The translations under genes and the position numbers were made by a program. Source: an uncultured Bacteroides sp. (GTDB lineage: Bacteria; Bacteroidota; Bacteroidia; Bacteroidales; Bacteroidaceae). Taken from it: DNA of 64,000 bases. Shown piece by piece: positions 39,415 to 48,907 of this stretch (position 1 is its first letter; each line of letters starts with the position of its first letter). Location of the stretch: assembly GCA_944320865.1 (NCBI GenBank), contig CALUJC010000006.1, positions 1 through 64,000 of the forward strand, read 5' to 3'. The notes beneath the pieces are model-generated. The model worked only from the letters and a program-made list of their open reading frames with translations, was not told the origin of the DNA and made no database searches.

Positions 39415-40797
39415 ATGAAGAACAAATTTACTCATATCGCCCGCCTCGCCGCGCTGCCCCTGCTGCTGGCCGCCTGCCAGAACGACGACCTGCCACAGCC
39501 GGAGCCGACGCCATCGGCCGGGCTGTCCACCATCGCCTTCCAGATTAAGGCGGAAGGAGCCGCAACGCGCTCGTATCCCGAGAACCCGCAGACCGAACAG
39601 GGCAAAGGCGCCGTGCAGCACGTCAGCGGGGCACGCCTCTACCTCTTCCGCCACGGCAGCGACGGAAAAACGTACTTCGCCGGCTACGAGGAAGTGCCCG
39701 ACTGGAACAGCCTGCCCATCACCGACGGAGGCCAAACCGTAGGGAACTACGAGGGCACCACCACTGTCACCCGCAGCTACACCCTGAAAACCCGCCTGCA
39801 ACCCTTCACGGAGTACACCGTGCTGGGCATCGGCTATGAGAAGGATGCGGATGGAGACAAAAATCCTAATACTGTCACCGGCGACAACATCACCCTGTAC
39901 GGAGACTATGCCGAATATGCTGAAGATAAGCTACTTGCAAGCCTCACGGCCGACGTCCTACCCGAAGATGGTAGCGTTGGAAGCCCAGCGAGCGGGCCTT
40001 CCAACGGTAGCGAGGTAGCCTTGAAAGCCCTCGTCAGCAGCCTTGCAATGTCACGGGGCAAGGCCGACATCCAGCGCAGCGAGTACTTCACCGGCACCGT
40101 GACGGCCATCACCGAAAGCAACGGGTGCCTGCCCGACAAGACCCTGGTGCCCATGGAGCGCCGCGTGGCCGGACTCAGTGCCAAATTCCGACTGAAGGAC
40201 TTCAGCCAGCAACCCAGAGGCGTGGCCGTGATGCTCTACGCTGCCCAAAACAAATCCGTGCCTACCCTGCAACAGGAACAACAAGAGCCCTTCTTTAAGG
40301 ACTATATAGATGACCCGCTAACTTCCTCGACAGCAAGCGACTGGAAAGATAATCTTGAAGCAAACCCGCAATGTATCGTTTTTTTAGACATTATTGACGA
40401 CACCGCTGCAGAGGGAGGGACGCAAACAAATCAAACAAATGCCAATGGCGAGTGGGTGACGGAGGAAAAGTCCGTCTACCTGCTCCCCATTCCCGCTCCC
40501 GGCTATGAGGACGAGAAGAACTACACCCTGGCCGCCGTGGTCTACAACCAGGAAGGCAAGGTGATTTGCACCAAGCGCGCCGCGCTGAATGTGGGTACCG
40601 GCTCTACGGCCCAACTCATCTTCGCCACCAACTTGGGCACGGGCATCGTGGACGACGAGTCTTACTACCGCTACCCCATCATAGCCAACCGCTTCTACCG
40701 CTTCGACGGCCTGGCATTGCAGTTCGACCCCAGCAACCCCTTCGAAGTCATCGTGGAGAACGGCTGGGAGGGCGAGCCGGAAATGGATTTTGAGTAA
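39415..40797 (+). CDS. Fimbrillin-like lipoprotein
   Basis: A 460-residue lipoprotein (LLLAAC, Cys about 20) with a FimA-like organisation: a first beta domain (about 35-185), a linker, a second domain (about 210-440) and a short C-terminal tail with FEVIVENGWEG. The segment YRYPIIANRFYRFDGLAL is the strand that precedes the tail in several Mfa1/FimA-type proteins. Its leader is nearly identical to that of the next gene. It is probably a minor shaft or tip-associated subunit; the order in the filament cannot be read from sequence. Confidence 0.65.
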   Translation: MKNKFTHIARLAALPLLLAACQNDDLPQPEPTPSAGLSTIAFQIKAEGAATRSYPENPQTEQGKGAVQHVSGARLYLFRHGSDGKTYFAGYEEVPDWNSLPITDGGQTVGNYEGTTTVTRSYTLKTRLQPFTEYTVLGIGYEKDADGDKNPNTVTGDNITLYGDYAEYAEDKLLASLTADVLPEDGSVGSPASGPSNGSEVALKALVSSLAMSRGKADIQRSEYFTGTVTAITESNGCLPDKTLVPMERRVAGLSAKFRLKDFSQQPRGVAVMLYAAQNKSVPTLQQEQQEPFFKDYIDDPLTSSTASDWKDNLEANPQCIVFLDIIDDTAAEGGTQTNQTNANGEWVTEEKSVYLLPIPAPGYEDEKNYTLAAVVYNQEGKVICTKRAALNVGTGSTAQLIFATNLGTGIVDDESYYRYPIIANRFYRFDGLALQFDPSNPFEVIVENGWEGEPEMDFE

Positions 40798-40799
40798 GG

Positions 40800-40870
40800 A
40801 ATTAATAAGTCAAGAAGACAGAAGTTAAGAAGACAGAAGTCAAGAAGTTAAGAAGTTAAGAAGGCAGAAG
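40800..40870. repeat. AGAAG-rich purine tract
   Basis: Repeats of AGAAGTT, AGAAGACAG and AGAAGTC with a period near 8-10 bp. It leads directly into copy D of the dispersed palindrome. Confidence 0.6.
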
Positions 40871-40876
40871 TACTCA

Positions 40877-40946
40877 TGTCATCCTGAGCGAAGCGAAGGA
40901 TCTCCTTCAAGCAAAGTAAGATTCCCCGGCAACGCTCGGAATGACA
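40877..40946. repeat. Dispersed palindromic element, copy D (short)
   Basis: Arms TGTCATCCTGAGCG (40877-40890) and CGCTCGGAATGACA (40933-40946) pair, with GAAGCGAAGGATCTCC inside. It is the shortest copy of the family and lies between two fimbrial genes. Confidence 0.7.
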
Positions 40947-40986
40947 AACGAGATAAAAAGAAGTAAGAAGTAAAGAAATATAAGAA

Positions 40987-43485
40987 ATGAAGAACAAATT
41001 TATTAATATCGCCCGCATGGCCGCACTGCCCCTGCTGCTGGCCGCCACCGCCTGCGAGGACACCCTCATCGACCCGGCACCCGGCATAGCGGGCGACGGC
41101 CCTACCCTGACCCTCACCCTCGACAACAACGAGGAAAAGGCCGGCACACGCAGCGAGCTGACCAGTTCCGCCCCCACCAACCACGTCACCACGGTGCGCA
41201 TCCTCGTCTTCCAACAGATGACGGACGGCGCAGAACCCGTCTACGTCGGACAGGAACCCCAGGACATCGACTGGCTGAACTATGGCGGTGAAACCGTAAC
41301 GGTGGGCGAACGCTCCCGCATCACCTACCGGCTGAACTACCCCTTCGAGAAGGGCGCCACCTATACCCTGCTGGGCGTGGCGATGGATGAAAACTTTGAT
41401 GATGACTATACCCTGGATGTGGAAAATAAAAACCTCAGCAACGCCGTGGCTATACTGAAGGAAGGCAAGACGGAGGAGGACATTGCCGAGCACGAGTTCT
41501 TCACCGGCACCACCACCTTTACCCACGAGGGACGCGACACCCACATCGACGACCTGCTGATGAAACGCCGCGTGGCAGGCATCCTGCTCTATGTGACCGA
41601 TGTGCCGCAGACCATGACGGGTAACAACGGCGATTGCCGCACCACCGCCATCCGCCTGCGACTGGGCGAGAAGGATAATGTAACCCTGCAGCAAAACAAG
41701 TCCGTCACCCTCTATCGCGACCTGAAGGATGAAGACTGGACAGAACCCGACACTCCCGCACAACAACCGCTGGAAGGCAGCAATGTGCTGACGACCATCG
41801 ACATCAGTAGCTGGACATATACCCCGAACAAAGAATGCTACGTGGAGACAATAGACGGAGTAGAGCAAATCAAAAAATCTGCCCCTACGGGCCTCTACAT
41901 CCTGCCCCTGACCACCGACGGATCCACCCCCACCCTGCAAGTAGACATCGTGGGCAAAAAAGATAGCGAAGGACTGGGCACACCTGACGACGGTGCCACG
42001 GAAGAAGTTCTGAAAACCCTCACCGTGCAGAACATGAGCGAGGAGGGCCAACCCACCGCCTTCAGCCTGCGCAGCAACTACATCTACAGCATCGGCAAAT
42101 ACAACCCCGACCAAGACATCGACCAGCCCATCAGCCTGCTGGGCGAAGCCATCTACTTGGAGGTGCTGCCGTTCGAAAAAGTGCCGGCAACGGAGCACGA
42201 ATTCGGAGAGGCACGGGTGCATGCGCTGTTCGACCATTCGGACAATCCGATACATAACTGCATGAACGAGGAATTCAACATAAGAATACTACCTCCGTTG
42301 ACCACCATACGTGAGAATGTGCAAAGCATTACCCTCACCATCGTGCACGACAATACTTATGCCGTCGACGACAACGGGAAAGAAGTATTGATAAAGGAGG
42401 ACGAAACCTTGGCAGATGACCGCAAGGACTACTTCAAAAACTGGCTTTATGTCAAGACCAAAGACGTGCCAGCAGATCCCAAGCAGAATCAATACGGCTC
42501 CAGCTATACCCTATATACCAAAGGAGGCAACACGGAGATAGACAAATTACCCGAAGTGACTCTCTTTATCGAGGACTATGCCCGCTTCCGTCAATGGGGA
42601 TGGACTAACGAAGGCCAATGGGAAGGCGGCGATAAAAATATCGAACGCATCAATCAGGACATCCGCCACAACACCATCATTCTCACTACCTCCTTCACGG
42701 AGGAAAGCGGAATAGATGAGCGTACCGACACGCTGATGATTAAGCAGTTTAATACGATATCAGTGTATTACAAGAGTCCAAACATAAAATTAGATGAAGA
42801 TGACCAAGAAAAATACACCGAAGCGGGAAGTGGCATCGTGAAATGTGGATTCAGCCGCTTCGACCTACAAGATAAAACTGTAACAGATAACTTCGATTCC
42901 TACCGATTTATCTGGGGATTTTGGGGAGGAGGAACAACTAATACAGTTGTATATCCGGCGAGTGCTGCCATTGTTCGTGCAGAAGGAAGTAAAGCCAGTG
43001 GAGCGCGAAATCTGTTGGATATAGGACGCTACGGATTTTCTGCCGATAATTGGCTCGACACATGGAGCGGCGGAGCATCCGGAAAAGCGTTCCATAGTAT
43101 TAGAAAAGTAGATGACGTGAGCGGCACTACCGGGCAGCCAATAACTCAAGACGAATTTCCTACTCATACAACACGAACAGACAAGGCTTGGTACCTGCCT
43201 GCCCAAATAGAACTGGAAGGATTGATTGTATTGAGTGCAGCAGAATCATCTATCGCTATTGTAGATAAAGATAAAGGATTCAGACTTATTGAATACCAAC
43301 CTTATTGGACATCAACATTGGGAGGAAGTGAGACATCGCATGACACCTATTATTATACATATCCTGCAGTAAGAAATCCGGAGAAACCATGGGAAGGAGA
43401 AATCAGTGATAGGAGTGAACAAGAAGAACTCCGCATCCGCCAAGCCCGCAAATTTTCGGACTACTATACTGATGAGAACTGGTAA
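40987..43485 (+). CDS. Minor fimbrial subunit with lectin-like C-terminus
   Basis: An 832-residue lipoprotein (LLAATAC, Cys about 22). The N-terminal 380 residues resemble a FimA/Mfa1-type subunit, including the SNYIYSIGKYNPDQDIDQPISL segment near 360-380. The C-terminal part (about 640-832) has AWYLPAQIELEGL and YWTSTLGGSE, the WYLPxxxxL...YWSST pattern of the lectin-like fold found at the end of tip proteins such as those of Porphyromonas. Base composition falls from GC-rich to AT-rich after about 42.7 kb, which suggests that the tail was acquired separately. The leader copies that of the previous gene. Confidence 0.68.
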   Translation: MKNKFINIARMAALPLLLAATACEDTLIDPAPGIAGDGPTLTLTLDNNEEKAGTRSELTSSAPTNHVTTVRILVFQQMTDGAEPVYVGQEPQDIDWLNYGGETVTVGERSRITYRLNYPFEKGATYTLLGVAMDENFDDDYTLDVENKNLSNAVAILKEGKTEEDIAEHEFFTGTTTFTHEGRDTHIDDLLMKRRVAGILLYVTDVPQTMTGNNGDCRTTAIRLRLGEKDNVTLQQNKSVTLYRDLKDEDWTEPDTPAQQPLEGSNVLTTIDISSWTYTPNKECYVETIDGVEQIKKSAPTGLYILPLTTDGSTPTLQVDIVGKKDSEGLGTPDDGATEEVLKTLTVQNMSEEGQPTAFSLRSNYIYSIGKYNPDQDIDQPISLLGEAIYLEVLPFEKVPATEHEFGEARVHALFDHSDNPIHNCMNEEFNIRILPPLTTIRENVQSITLTIVHDNTYAVDDNGKEVLIKEDETLADDRKDYFKNWLYVKTKDVPADPKQNQYGSSYTLYTKGGNTEIDKLPEVTLFIEDYARFRQWGWTNEGQWEGGDKNIERINQDIRHNTIILTTSFTEESGIDERTDTLMIKQFNTISVYYKSPNIKLDEDDQEKYTEAGSGIVKCGFSRFDLQDKTVTDNFDSYRFIWGFWGGGTTNTVVYPASAAIVRAEGSKASGARNLLDIGRYGFSADNWLDTWSGGASGKAFHSIRKVDDVSGTTGQPITQDEFPTHTTRTDKAWYLPAQIELEGLIVLSAAESSIAIVDKDKGFRLIEYQPYWTSTLGGSETSHDTYYYTYPAVRNPEKPWEGEISDRSEQEELRIRQARKFSDYYTDENW

Positions 43486-43530
43486 CCCTACCTCGATAAG
43501 CCCAGTCAAGCATAACGACAACCTACAACA

Positions 43531-46101
43531 ATGAAACATAAAACAACCATAAGAATGAAAAAGATACTGACCCTGCTAAGCGCCCTCCTTGCCCTGACTG
43601 CCTGCCAGGACGACCTGGGACTGCCCTCGCAAGGCGGCGACACAGCGGACGGCCTGACGGACATCTACCTGGCCCAACCGGACATGCCTCTGGTCATCAC
43701 CCGCGCCGACGGCTCTACCGACGAGGAAGACAGCCGCGTGGAGAGCGTCATCCTCTTTGTATTCGACAACCAGGGCAACCTGCTCAACCAGGAGCCTGTG
43801 CAACAAAGCGTCACGCCGGTAGACCCCGACAACGGCTATCCCCGCTACCGCTTCCGCGCCTACCTGCCGAGTGAGCGCCATTCCCTCTACGCCGTCTGCA
43901 ACTACGATGCGCCCGACGAGCTCATCAACTTCGTAAAGAACAAGGGCGAAAATGGGCAGCAATATGCCAACGCCAAAGAAGCCCTACAAGCCTACGTCAC
44001 CCCCGCCATTGCCTCGGCCGAGGATGCCTACAAGGGTGTGTATGTGATGGAGGGGCACACGGAGAACTTTGAGGGCGACATCACCATCCCGGTGAAACGC
44101 ATCCTCTCCCGCCACACCTTCACCATCACCTTCGACCCCTTGGTGAAGGGCGACGGCTTCAAGCTCAGCTCCGTATCGCTGTTCAACGTGCCACGCATCT
44201 CCAAGCTGGTGGATGACCCAAGCTATACATTCGGCGACGAAGAAGTTGCCGATGCCAACCGCTATGCCAACTGGACGGGCGATGCCGTCTCCTCGGCAAC
44301 AGAGTCCAACTTCGTCGATTACTACTTAGGCACCGACCCCGGCGACTACGCGACAGGAGAGCAGACCACCAACACCGAACTGCTGGATGTGCAGCAAGGC
44401 ACCGATAAAGAAGGGCACGACACCTACACCGCCACCGCCCACCTCTACGAGAACCGGCGCGGCGCGGAGCCGGCAACCGAAGTGGATGCCGCCCTGCTGA
44501 TAGATGCCGCCGGTGTGGGCGACGGCGTGGGCTATCCCGAAGACGAACGCGAGAGCATCCGCCAACTCTTCAAACGCGCCCTGGCACTGGGCGAAAGTCC
44601 TTATAGCGGTAAAGCAGGCATCGAGAAACACCCCTACGCCACGTGCCTGGTCATCGAAGGACTGTATGACCGGGCAGACGAAAATGCCGCCGACGCGCGC
44701 GTCCGCTACTTCGTCTACTTAGGTCACGACAACTACGGCGACTTCAACGTGCAGCGCAACCACAACTACGAGTACGACATCACCATCAAGGCCGCCGACC
44801 GCTTCGACACCCGCGTCAAGACGCAGAACCTGGCCAAACTGGCAGTGACCGTCAGCAAGGAAAACGAGCCTTTCGACGCCCACTTCAACGTGCGCGAGGC
44901 GCTCATCTACTCCAGCCTGGACTGGGAGGTCTATGTGGAGAACCCCGACGCGACGCCCTGGCTGGAAGTATCTACCTCGGCCACCTACATCCCGCGCCCC
45001 CTGGGCAACGACCTGACGGGCTACGAAAGCAACCTCAACCTGCCGAACGGCAACACCGACGAGGGCCGTGTCTATGCCCAATACCGCCTGAAAGGCCTGG
45101 AAAGCCTAAAGTACTTCTACATCCACACGGATGAATATGTGCCCAAGACCAATGAACCGACAGATAACGGCAACCTCAAGCCCCGCACAGGCAAAGTGAT
45201 TGTGAAGTGCGGCGAGGGCGACAACGCAGCCGCCCCCATCACCATCACCGTCACCCAATACCCCGCCCAGCTGGTGGAGGTCACGGCATGGGACATCAAC
45301 CAGGCCCAAAACGTGACGCGCCGCTTCTTTGTGGAACGCATTGTGGAAGAGAAGTACAAGAACTGGGGCTTCACCCACTTCTGGAACCTGACGCTGGACA
45401 ACCTTATCTCCACCGGCAACTACGACGGACTGAACAATACGCGCAAGGAATACGTTTCCGCCATCTGGGGCGACAAGGACAGCCAGTCGTTTGAATACCG
45501 CACCGAAATCATCGGCGACCCCGCCCCCCTGGAGTTGAACGGCAGGCAGAATGCCGCCGACTGGGAGGAAACCGAGGAAGGAGCAGAGAATGATGACGTG
45601 TTCGACCCCGCTCTGAAAGGTGACGATGCCATCTTCAACCTTTCCTCATCCTACGCCTTGGGGTATGCCTTAGCCAAGAACCGCGACCGCAACGGCAACG
45701 GACGCATCGACTACAACGAAATCATGTGGTACCTGCCCGCCCGCGAACAACTGGCAGCCATCTGCGAGGCACTCAACGGTGGCCAGCTGAAGGGCACGAA
45801 CTATGACACGAATAACGAGACATACCCGGACGACAGCCGGCCCGCCTTCAGCGGCAACTACTGGAGCAGCACGCCATCCGTGGCCGACAAATACGGCATC
45901 ACCACGGGCCGCGCCTACTACCATACGTTCTCCACAGATGACGGGAAAAGCGGCATCGGTCTGCGCGACCAGTCGTTCAACGTCATTGTCTGCCGCGATG
46001 CAGACGGCTGGACCGGCCCCGAAACGGGCGGAGGCTCGGGCGACGTGAACATCGATCCCGACTGGAGCGAAGAACCTGACGTCAACATGCCGGGCAAATG
46101 A
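43531..46101 (+). CDS. DUF4906-type fimbrial tip protein with lectin-like C-terminus
   Basis: An 856-residue lipoprotein (ALTAC, Cys about 25 from this start; ATG at 43555 is an equally good alternative). A fimbrillin-like domain opens the protein (RVESVILFVFDNQGNLL near 69). DUF4906-like beta domains fill the middle. The end has EIMWYLPAREQLAAI (about 735) and SGNYWSSTPS (about 776), the same lectin-like fold as in the previous protein. Such proteins sit at the fimbrial tip in Porphyromonas (FimC/FimD role), so adhesion is likely. The stop overlaps a potential ATG of the next frame (ATGA). Confidence 0.7.
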   Translation: MKHKTTIRMKKILTLLSALLALTACQDDLGLPSQGGDTADGLTDIYLAQPDMPLVITRADGSTDEEDSRVESVILFVFDNQGNLLNQEPVQQSVTPVDPDNGYPRYRFRAYLPSERHSLYAVCNYDAPDELINFVKNKGENGQQYANAKEALQAYVTPAIASAEDAYKGVYVMEGHTENFEGDITIPVKRILSRHTFTITFDPLVKGDGFKLSSVSLFNVPRISKLVDDPSYTFGDEEVADANRYANWTGDAVSSATESNFVDYYLGTDPGDYATGEQTTNTELLDVQQGTDKEGHDTYTATAHLYENRRGAEPATEVDAALLIDAAGVGDGVGYPEDERESIRQLFKRALALGESPYSGKAGIEKHPYATCLVIEGLYDRADENAADARVRYFVYLGHDNYGDFNVQRNHNYEYDITIKAADRFDTRVKTQNLAKLAVTVSKENEPFDAHFNVREALIYSSLDWEVYVENPDATPWLEVSTSATYIPRPLGNDLTGYESNLNLPNGNTDEGRVYAQYRLKGLESLKYFYIHTDEYVPKTNEPTDNGNLKPRTGKVIVKCGEGDNAAAPITITVTQYPAQLVEVTAWDINQAQNVTRRFFVERIVEEKYKNWGFTHFWNLTLDNLISTGNYDGLNNTRKEYVSAIWGDKDSQSFEYRTEIIGDPAPLELNGRQNAADWEETEEGAENDDVFDPALKGDDAIFNLSSSYALGYALAKNRDRNGNGRIDYNEIMWYLPAREQLAAICEALNGGQLKGTNYDTNNETYPDDSRPAFSGNYWSSTPSVADKYGITTGRAYYHTFSTDDGKSGIGLRDQSFNVIVCRDADGWTGPETGGGSGDVNIDPDWSEEPDVNMPGK

Positions 46102-46124
46102 CAACCCTTAACGCAACAACAACT

Positions 46125-47114
46125 ATGAGACAGAAACTGACATACCTCTGCGGACTGGCAGCCCTCGTGCTGCTGGCCGCTTGCCAAAACGACGACCTGC
46201 CCAACGGCGGTGACCACGCCACCGGGACAGCCGCCGCCACCTTCCACGTCTTCACCCGCGCCGCCCAGCAACCGGACGGCAACCAGGAGGTGCGCCTCTA
46301 CGTGGCCGAACGACGCCAGGAGAACGACCAGGATGAACTGTATGCCTCGGCCATACACGACGTGAGCAACGGCAGCTTCCTGCTGGAGCGCATGACCGCC
46401 CAGTGGTACAAACTGGCCTTCATCGCCGTGCCCGACCTGCTGGAAGAGGAGCTTCCCAACATCCCGAGAGACAGTGCCTTCAACGACCTGACGCTAGACT
46501 ACAGCCCCGTACTGGCACGCAAAGACCAGCCGGAGGATGACGACACGGAAGACTTGGCCATCTACCGCACGGTTATCGACCGCTGGCTGATGCCCGACGA
46601 ACGACTGACGGAAGACGTCACCCTGAAGCGCATCACCGGCCGCCTCATCCTGGATATGGGCATCCTGAACGACCAGTTCCCTACCCGGGTAACAGAAATC
46701 AAGGTGAAACTGGCAGGCGTCCCCAGCACGGTCTACCTACGAGATAAGGGCAATGGGGAAATCATTTGTAAAACCCATCAACTATGCACTTATACCTATA
46801 ATAATATAGACTGGGACAGCAAAGACCACTTCCGCGCCTGCTTCAACCTGCTGCCTTATACCATCGGGACGGACGACACCGAGGCCACGGTGACAGTGAC
46901 ACTGGAAGGCGAAAACGGAACAGAGGTCGAGATTGACTTCCCCTTGGTGCAAGGCAAGCACAACACCGACGAGGCCAACGCCATCGAAATCAAGCCCAAC
47001 GTCCTCACCACGGTTTACTTCCGTGGCATGGAAAGCAACGAGTTTGAAGTGCGCTACGCCGGCTTCGACGGGATGAGCATCGAGGTGGAAGATGAATGGA
47101 ATGGATGGAAATGA
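46125..47114 (+). CDS. Fimbrillin-like lipoprotein
   Basis: A 329-residue lipoprotein (VLLAAC, Cys about 20) related to small FimB/Mfa2- or FimA-type fimbrial proteins. I prefer ATG 46125, which gives a standard lipoprotein leader. ATG 46098 overlaps the previous stop and would add nine residues. The part after the leader (QNDDLP) is close to that of the protein at 39415. A KRITGRLILDMGIL segment (about 170) matches the beta strand after the linker in FimA-type folds. It is probably a minor or anchor subunit. Confidence 0.62.
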   Translation: MRQKLTYLCGLAALVLLAACQNDDLPNGGDHATGTAAATFHVFTRAAQQPDGNQEVRLYVAERRQENDQDELYASAIHDVSNGSFLLERMTAQWYKLAFIAVPDLLEEELPNIPRDSAFNDLTLDYSPVLARKDQPEDDDTEDLAIYRTVIDRWLMPDERLTEDVTLKRITGRLILDMGILNDQFPTRVTEIKVKLAGVPSTVYLRDKGNGEIICKTHQLCTYTYNNIDWDSKDHFRACFNLLPYTIGTDDTEATVTVTLEGENGTEVEIDFPLVQGKHNTDEANAIEIKPNVLTTVYFRGMESNEFEVRYAGFDGMSIEVEDEWNGWK

Positions 47115-47130
47115 AGAATAACAACCGATT

Positions 47131-48894
47131 ATGATGAAAGCAAAACTATACACCCTCTGCACGGCCGCCCTGCTGCTGGCCGCCTGCACCAACGACCCGA
47201 TGGAAGACATCGTGAGCCCGGGCACTGAAACACCGGGCCTGACCGACGTGCCCGAAGGCTCGTACGTGATAGACTATAGCCCCACCACCGACGCACCCGG
47301 CACCCGCGCCGATGGCGACGGACCGATACAGTCGCTGGACTACCTGCTGTATGCCAGCACGGACGGCGCCGAAGGCAGCTACACCTTGACGAAACGCCGC
47401 CCCATCCCCGACATCAGCCTCAGCACCACCTGGCCCCTGACCCGCGAACGCATGACGTGGGCACAACGCCAGGCACTGAAAGACACGCTGGAAACTGGCA
47501 AGTTCTACAAAGCCGTCTTCGTGGCCAATGCAGCGGACTGGCTATGGAACGATGTGGAGAATGATGCACCCGCTAACGAGAACTTGCCCACTGCATCCAG
47601 TATAGTCTTACAGAACGCCAACCTGTATAGCAGCACGACAGCCCCCAACTTCAACGACGCCCGCCTGCTGCTGCCCACCGCCGAGCAAGGCAGCTTCAAC
47701 GAAAGCAACATGTACTACCTATGGACGGGAGACATCAAGCCCACCGAATCCCACTACGACAAGAACCACCCCGCACAGATGAGCATCGTGCTGCAACGGA
47801 TGATTAATAAGGTGGAAATCAGGCTGGAGGAGGCGGTGACGAAAGGCATCGCGGAGAAAGAAAGTGTAGAAGCGTATGTGGAAGGTGAATTGGAAGCGTT
47901 CTACAATAAAGAACAAGAATACTACACAAATACCGATGGTGATGATATTGAAAAGTGGGGAAAAATAAGCTACCTGATTGCTGACTATTTGAATGAAAAA
48001 GCCAATAGTATTAGTTTAGACTGGATTTATTCCAATGAAAAAGAGAGTAAACAGAAGTTTAAAGAAGATTGGTTAGAAAACAGAGATAAACAACGTTTGG
48101 TTGTGGCAAATATTATCAACTGTTCAGAAGAACAGCATTGTACGGATGAAGCTCCTTGTGCCAAACACTGGTTTATTGAACAAACGAAAGACGATTTCAT
48201 TACCCGTTGCGATTGGTCAACTGTTCAAAGCATAGATGTCATTTACGATAAAGCCAATTTCCCGCAAGCCATCGGTTTTGATAAGCAATATAAGGCAGAA
48301 AGCACAGAAGATTCCCCGACACTGACGGTTGAAAGAAGTGCCGACGGCCGCTTTATTTTCTACACCTATGGCTATAATGCTAATGAAACTGTAAATCTGG
48401 GCTTAGCTATGATCCGGTCTTTAAAATTCAAGAATAACATAGGAGCGGAAATATTCAGCACCAATTGTGGCATTATTCCCGGAAAAGATGTGAACCTGAC
48501 GGGAGGAAACAGATCTATCTATATCAGTTATAATCCCTTGGCAAAGCTGAATCACAATGATCCTAAGAATGGCACCTATGAAAGAAAAAATTATGATCTA
48601 AAAGCAGTCATGGGTTGGAACTGGGATGAGGATAATAATAATTTTTCTTATGGAGATGGAGCCGCAGGCGCAGGCTATACTGGTGTATGGCACGAAAAAG
48701 ATATGAAAGACTGGGTTAACGACACAGTCTTCGCATCAGATGCTACAATTCCTGAATCTACTTCTGACGATGGATTCCGCCTAATTACATTAACACTTGA
48801 AAATATCCCCTTAGTGGATTTCGAGGATGTCTGGACCACCCAAGACGCCACAGCAACCGACGCCCAAGTCCCCAGTGAACCCGTAGAACCCTAA
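47131..48894 (+). CDS. Fimbrillin-like lipoprotein with an AT-rich C-terminal half
   Basis: A 587-residue lipoprotein (LLLAAC, Cys about 19). The first 210 residues are GC-rich and FimA-like: ADGDGPIQSLDYLLYASTDG, then YLWTGDIKP near 195. From about residue 225 (47.8 kb) the DNA becomes AT-rich, and the protein becomes lysine/glutamate-rich with a helical stretch (EAVTKGIAEKESVEAYVEG) that is unusual in fimbrillins. Near 400-450 beta structure returns. No function beyond fimbrial subunit can be offered. A recombination joint near 47.8 kb is likely. Confidence 0.6.
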   Translation: MMKAKLYTLCTAALLLAACTNDPMEDIVSPGTETPGLTDVPEGSYVIDYSPTTDAPGTRADGDGPIQSLDYLLYASTDGAEGSYTLTKRRPIPDISLSTTWPLTRERMTWAQRQALKDTLETGKFYKAVFVANAADWLWNDVENDAPANENLPTASSIVLQNANLYSSTTAPNFNDARLLLPTAEQGSFNESNMYYLWTGDIKPTESHYDKNHPAQMSIVLQRMINKVEIRLEEAVTKGIAEKESVEAYVEGELEAFYNKEQEYYTNTDGDDIEKWGKISYLIADYLNEKANSISLDWIYSNEKESKQKFKEDWLENRDKQRLVVANIINCSEEQHCTDEAPCAKHWFIEQTKDDFITRCDWSTVQSIDVIYDKANFPQAIGFDKQYKAESTEDSPTLTVERSADGRFIFYTYGYNANETVNLGLAMIRSLKFKNNIGAEIFSTNCGIIPGKDVNLTGGNRSIYISYNPLAKLNHNDPKNGTYERKNYDLKAVMGWNWDEDNNNFSYGDGAAGAGYTGVWHEKDMKDWVNDTVFASDATIPESTSDDGFRLITLTLENIPLVDFEDVWTTQDATATDAQVPSEPVEP

Positions 48895-48907
48895 AAAACA
48901 AACAGCA

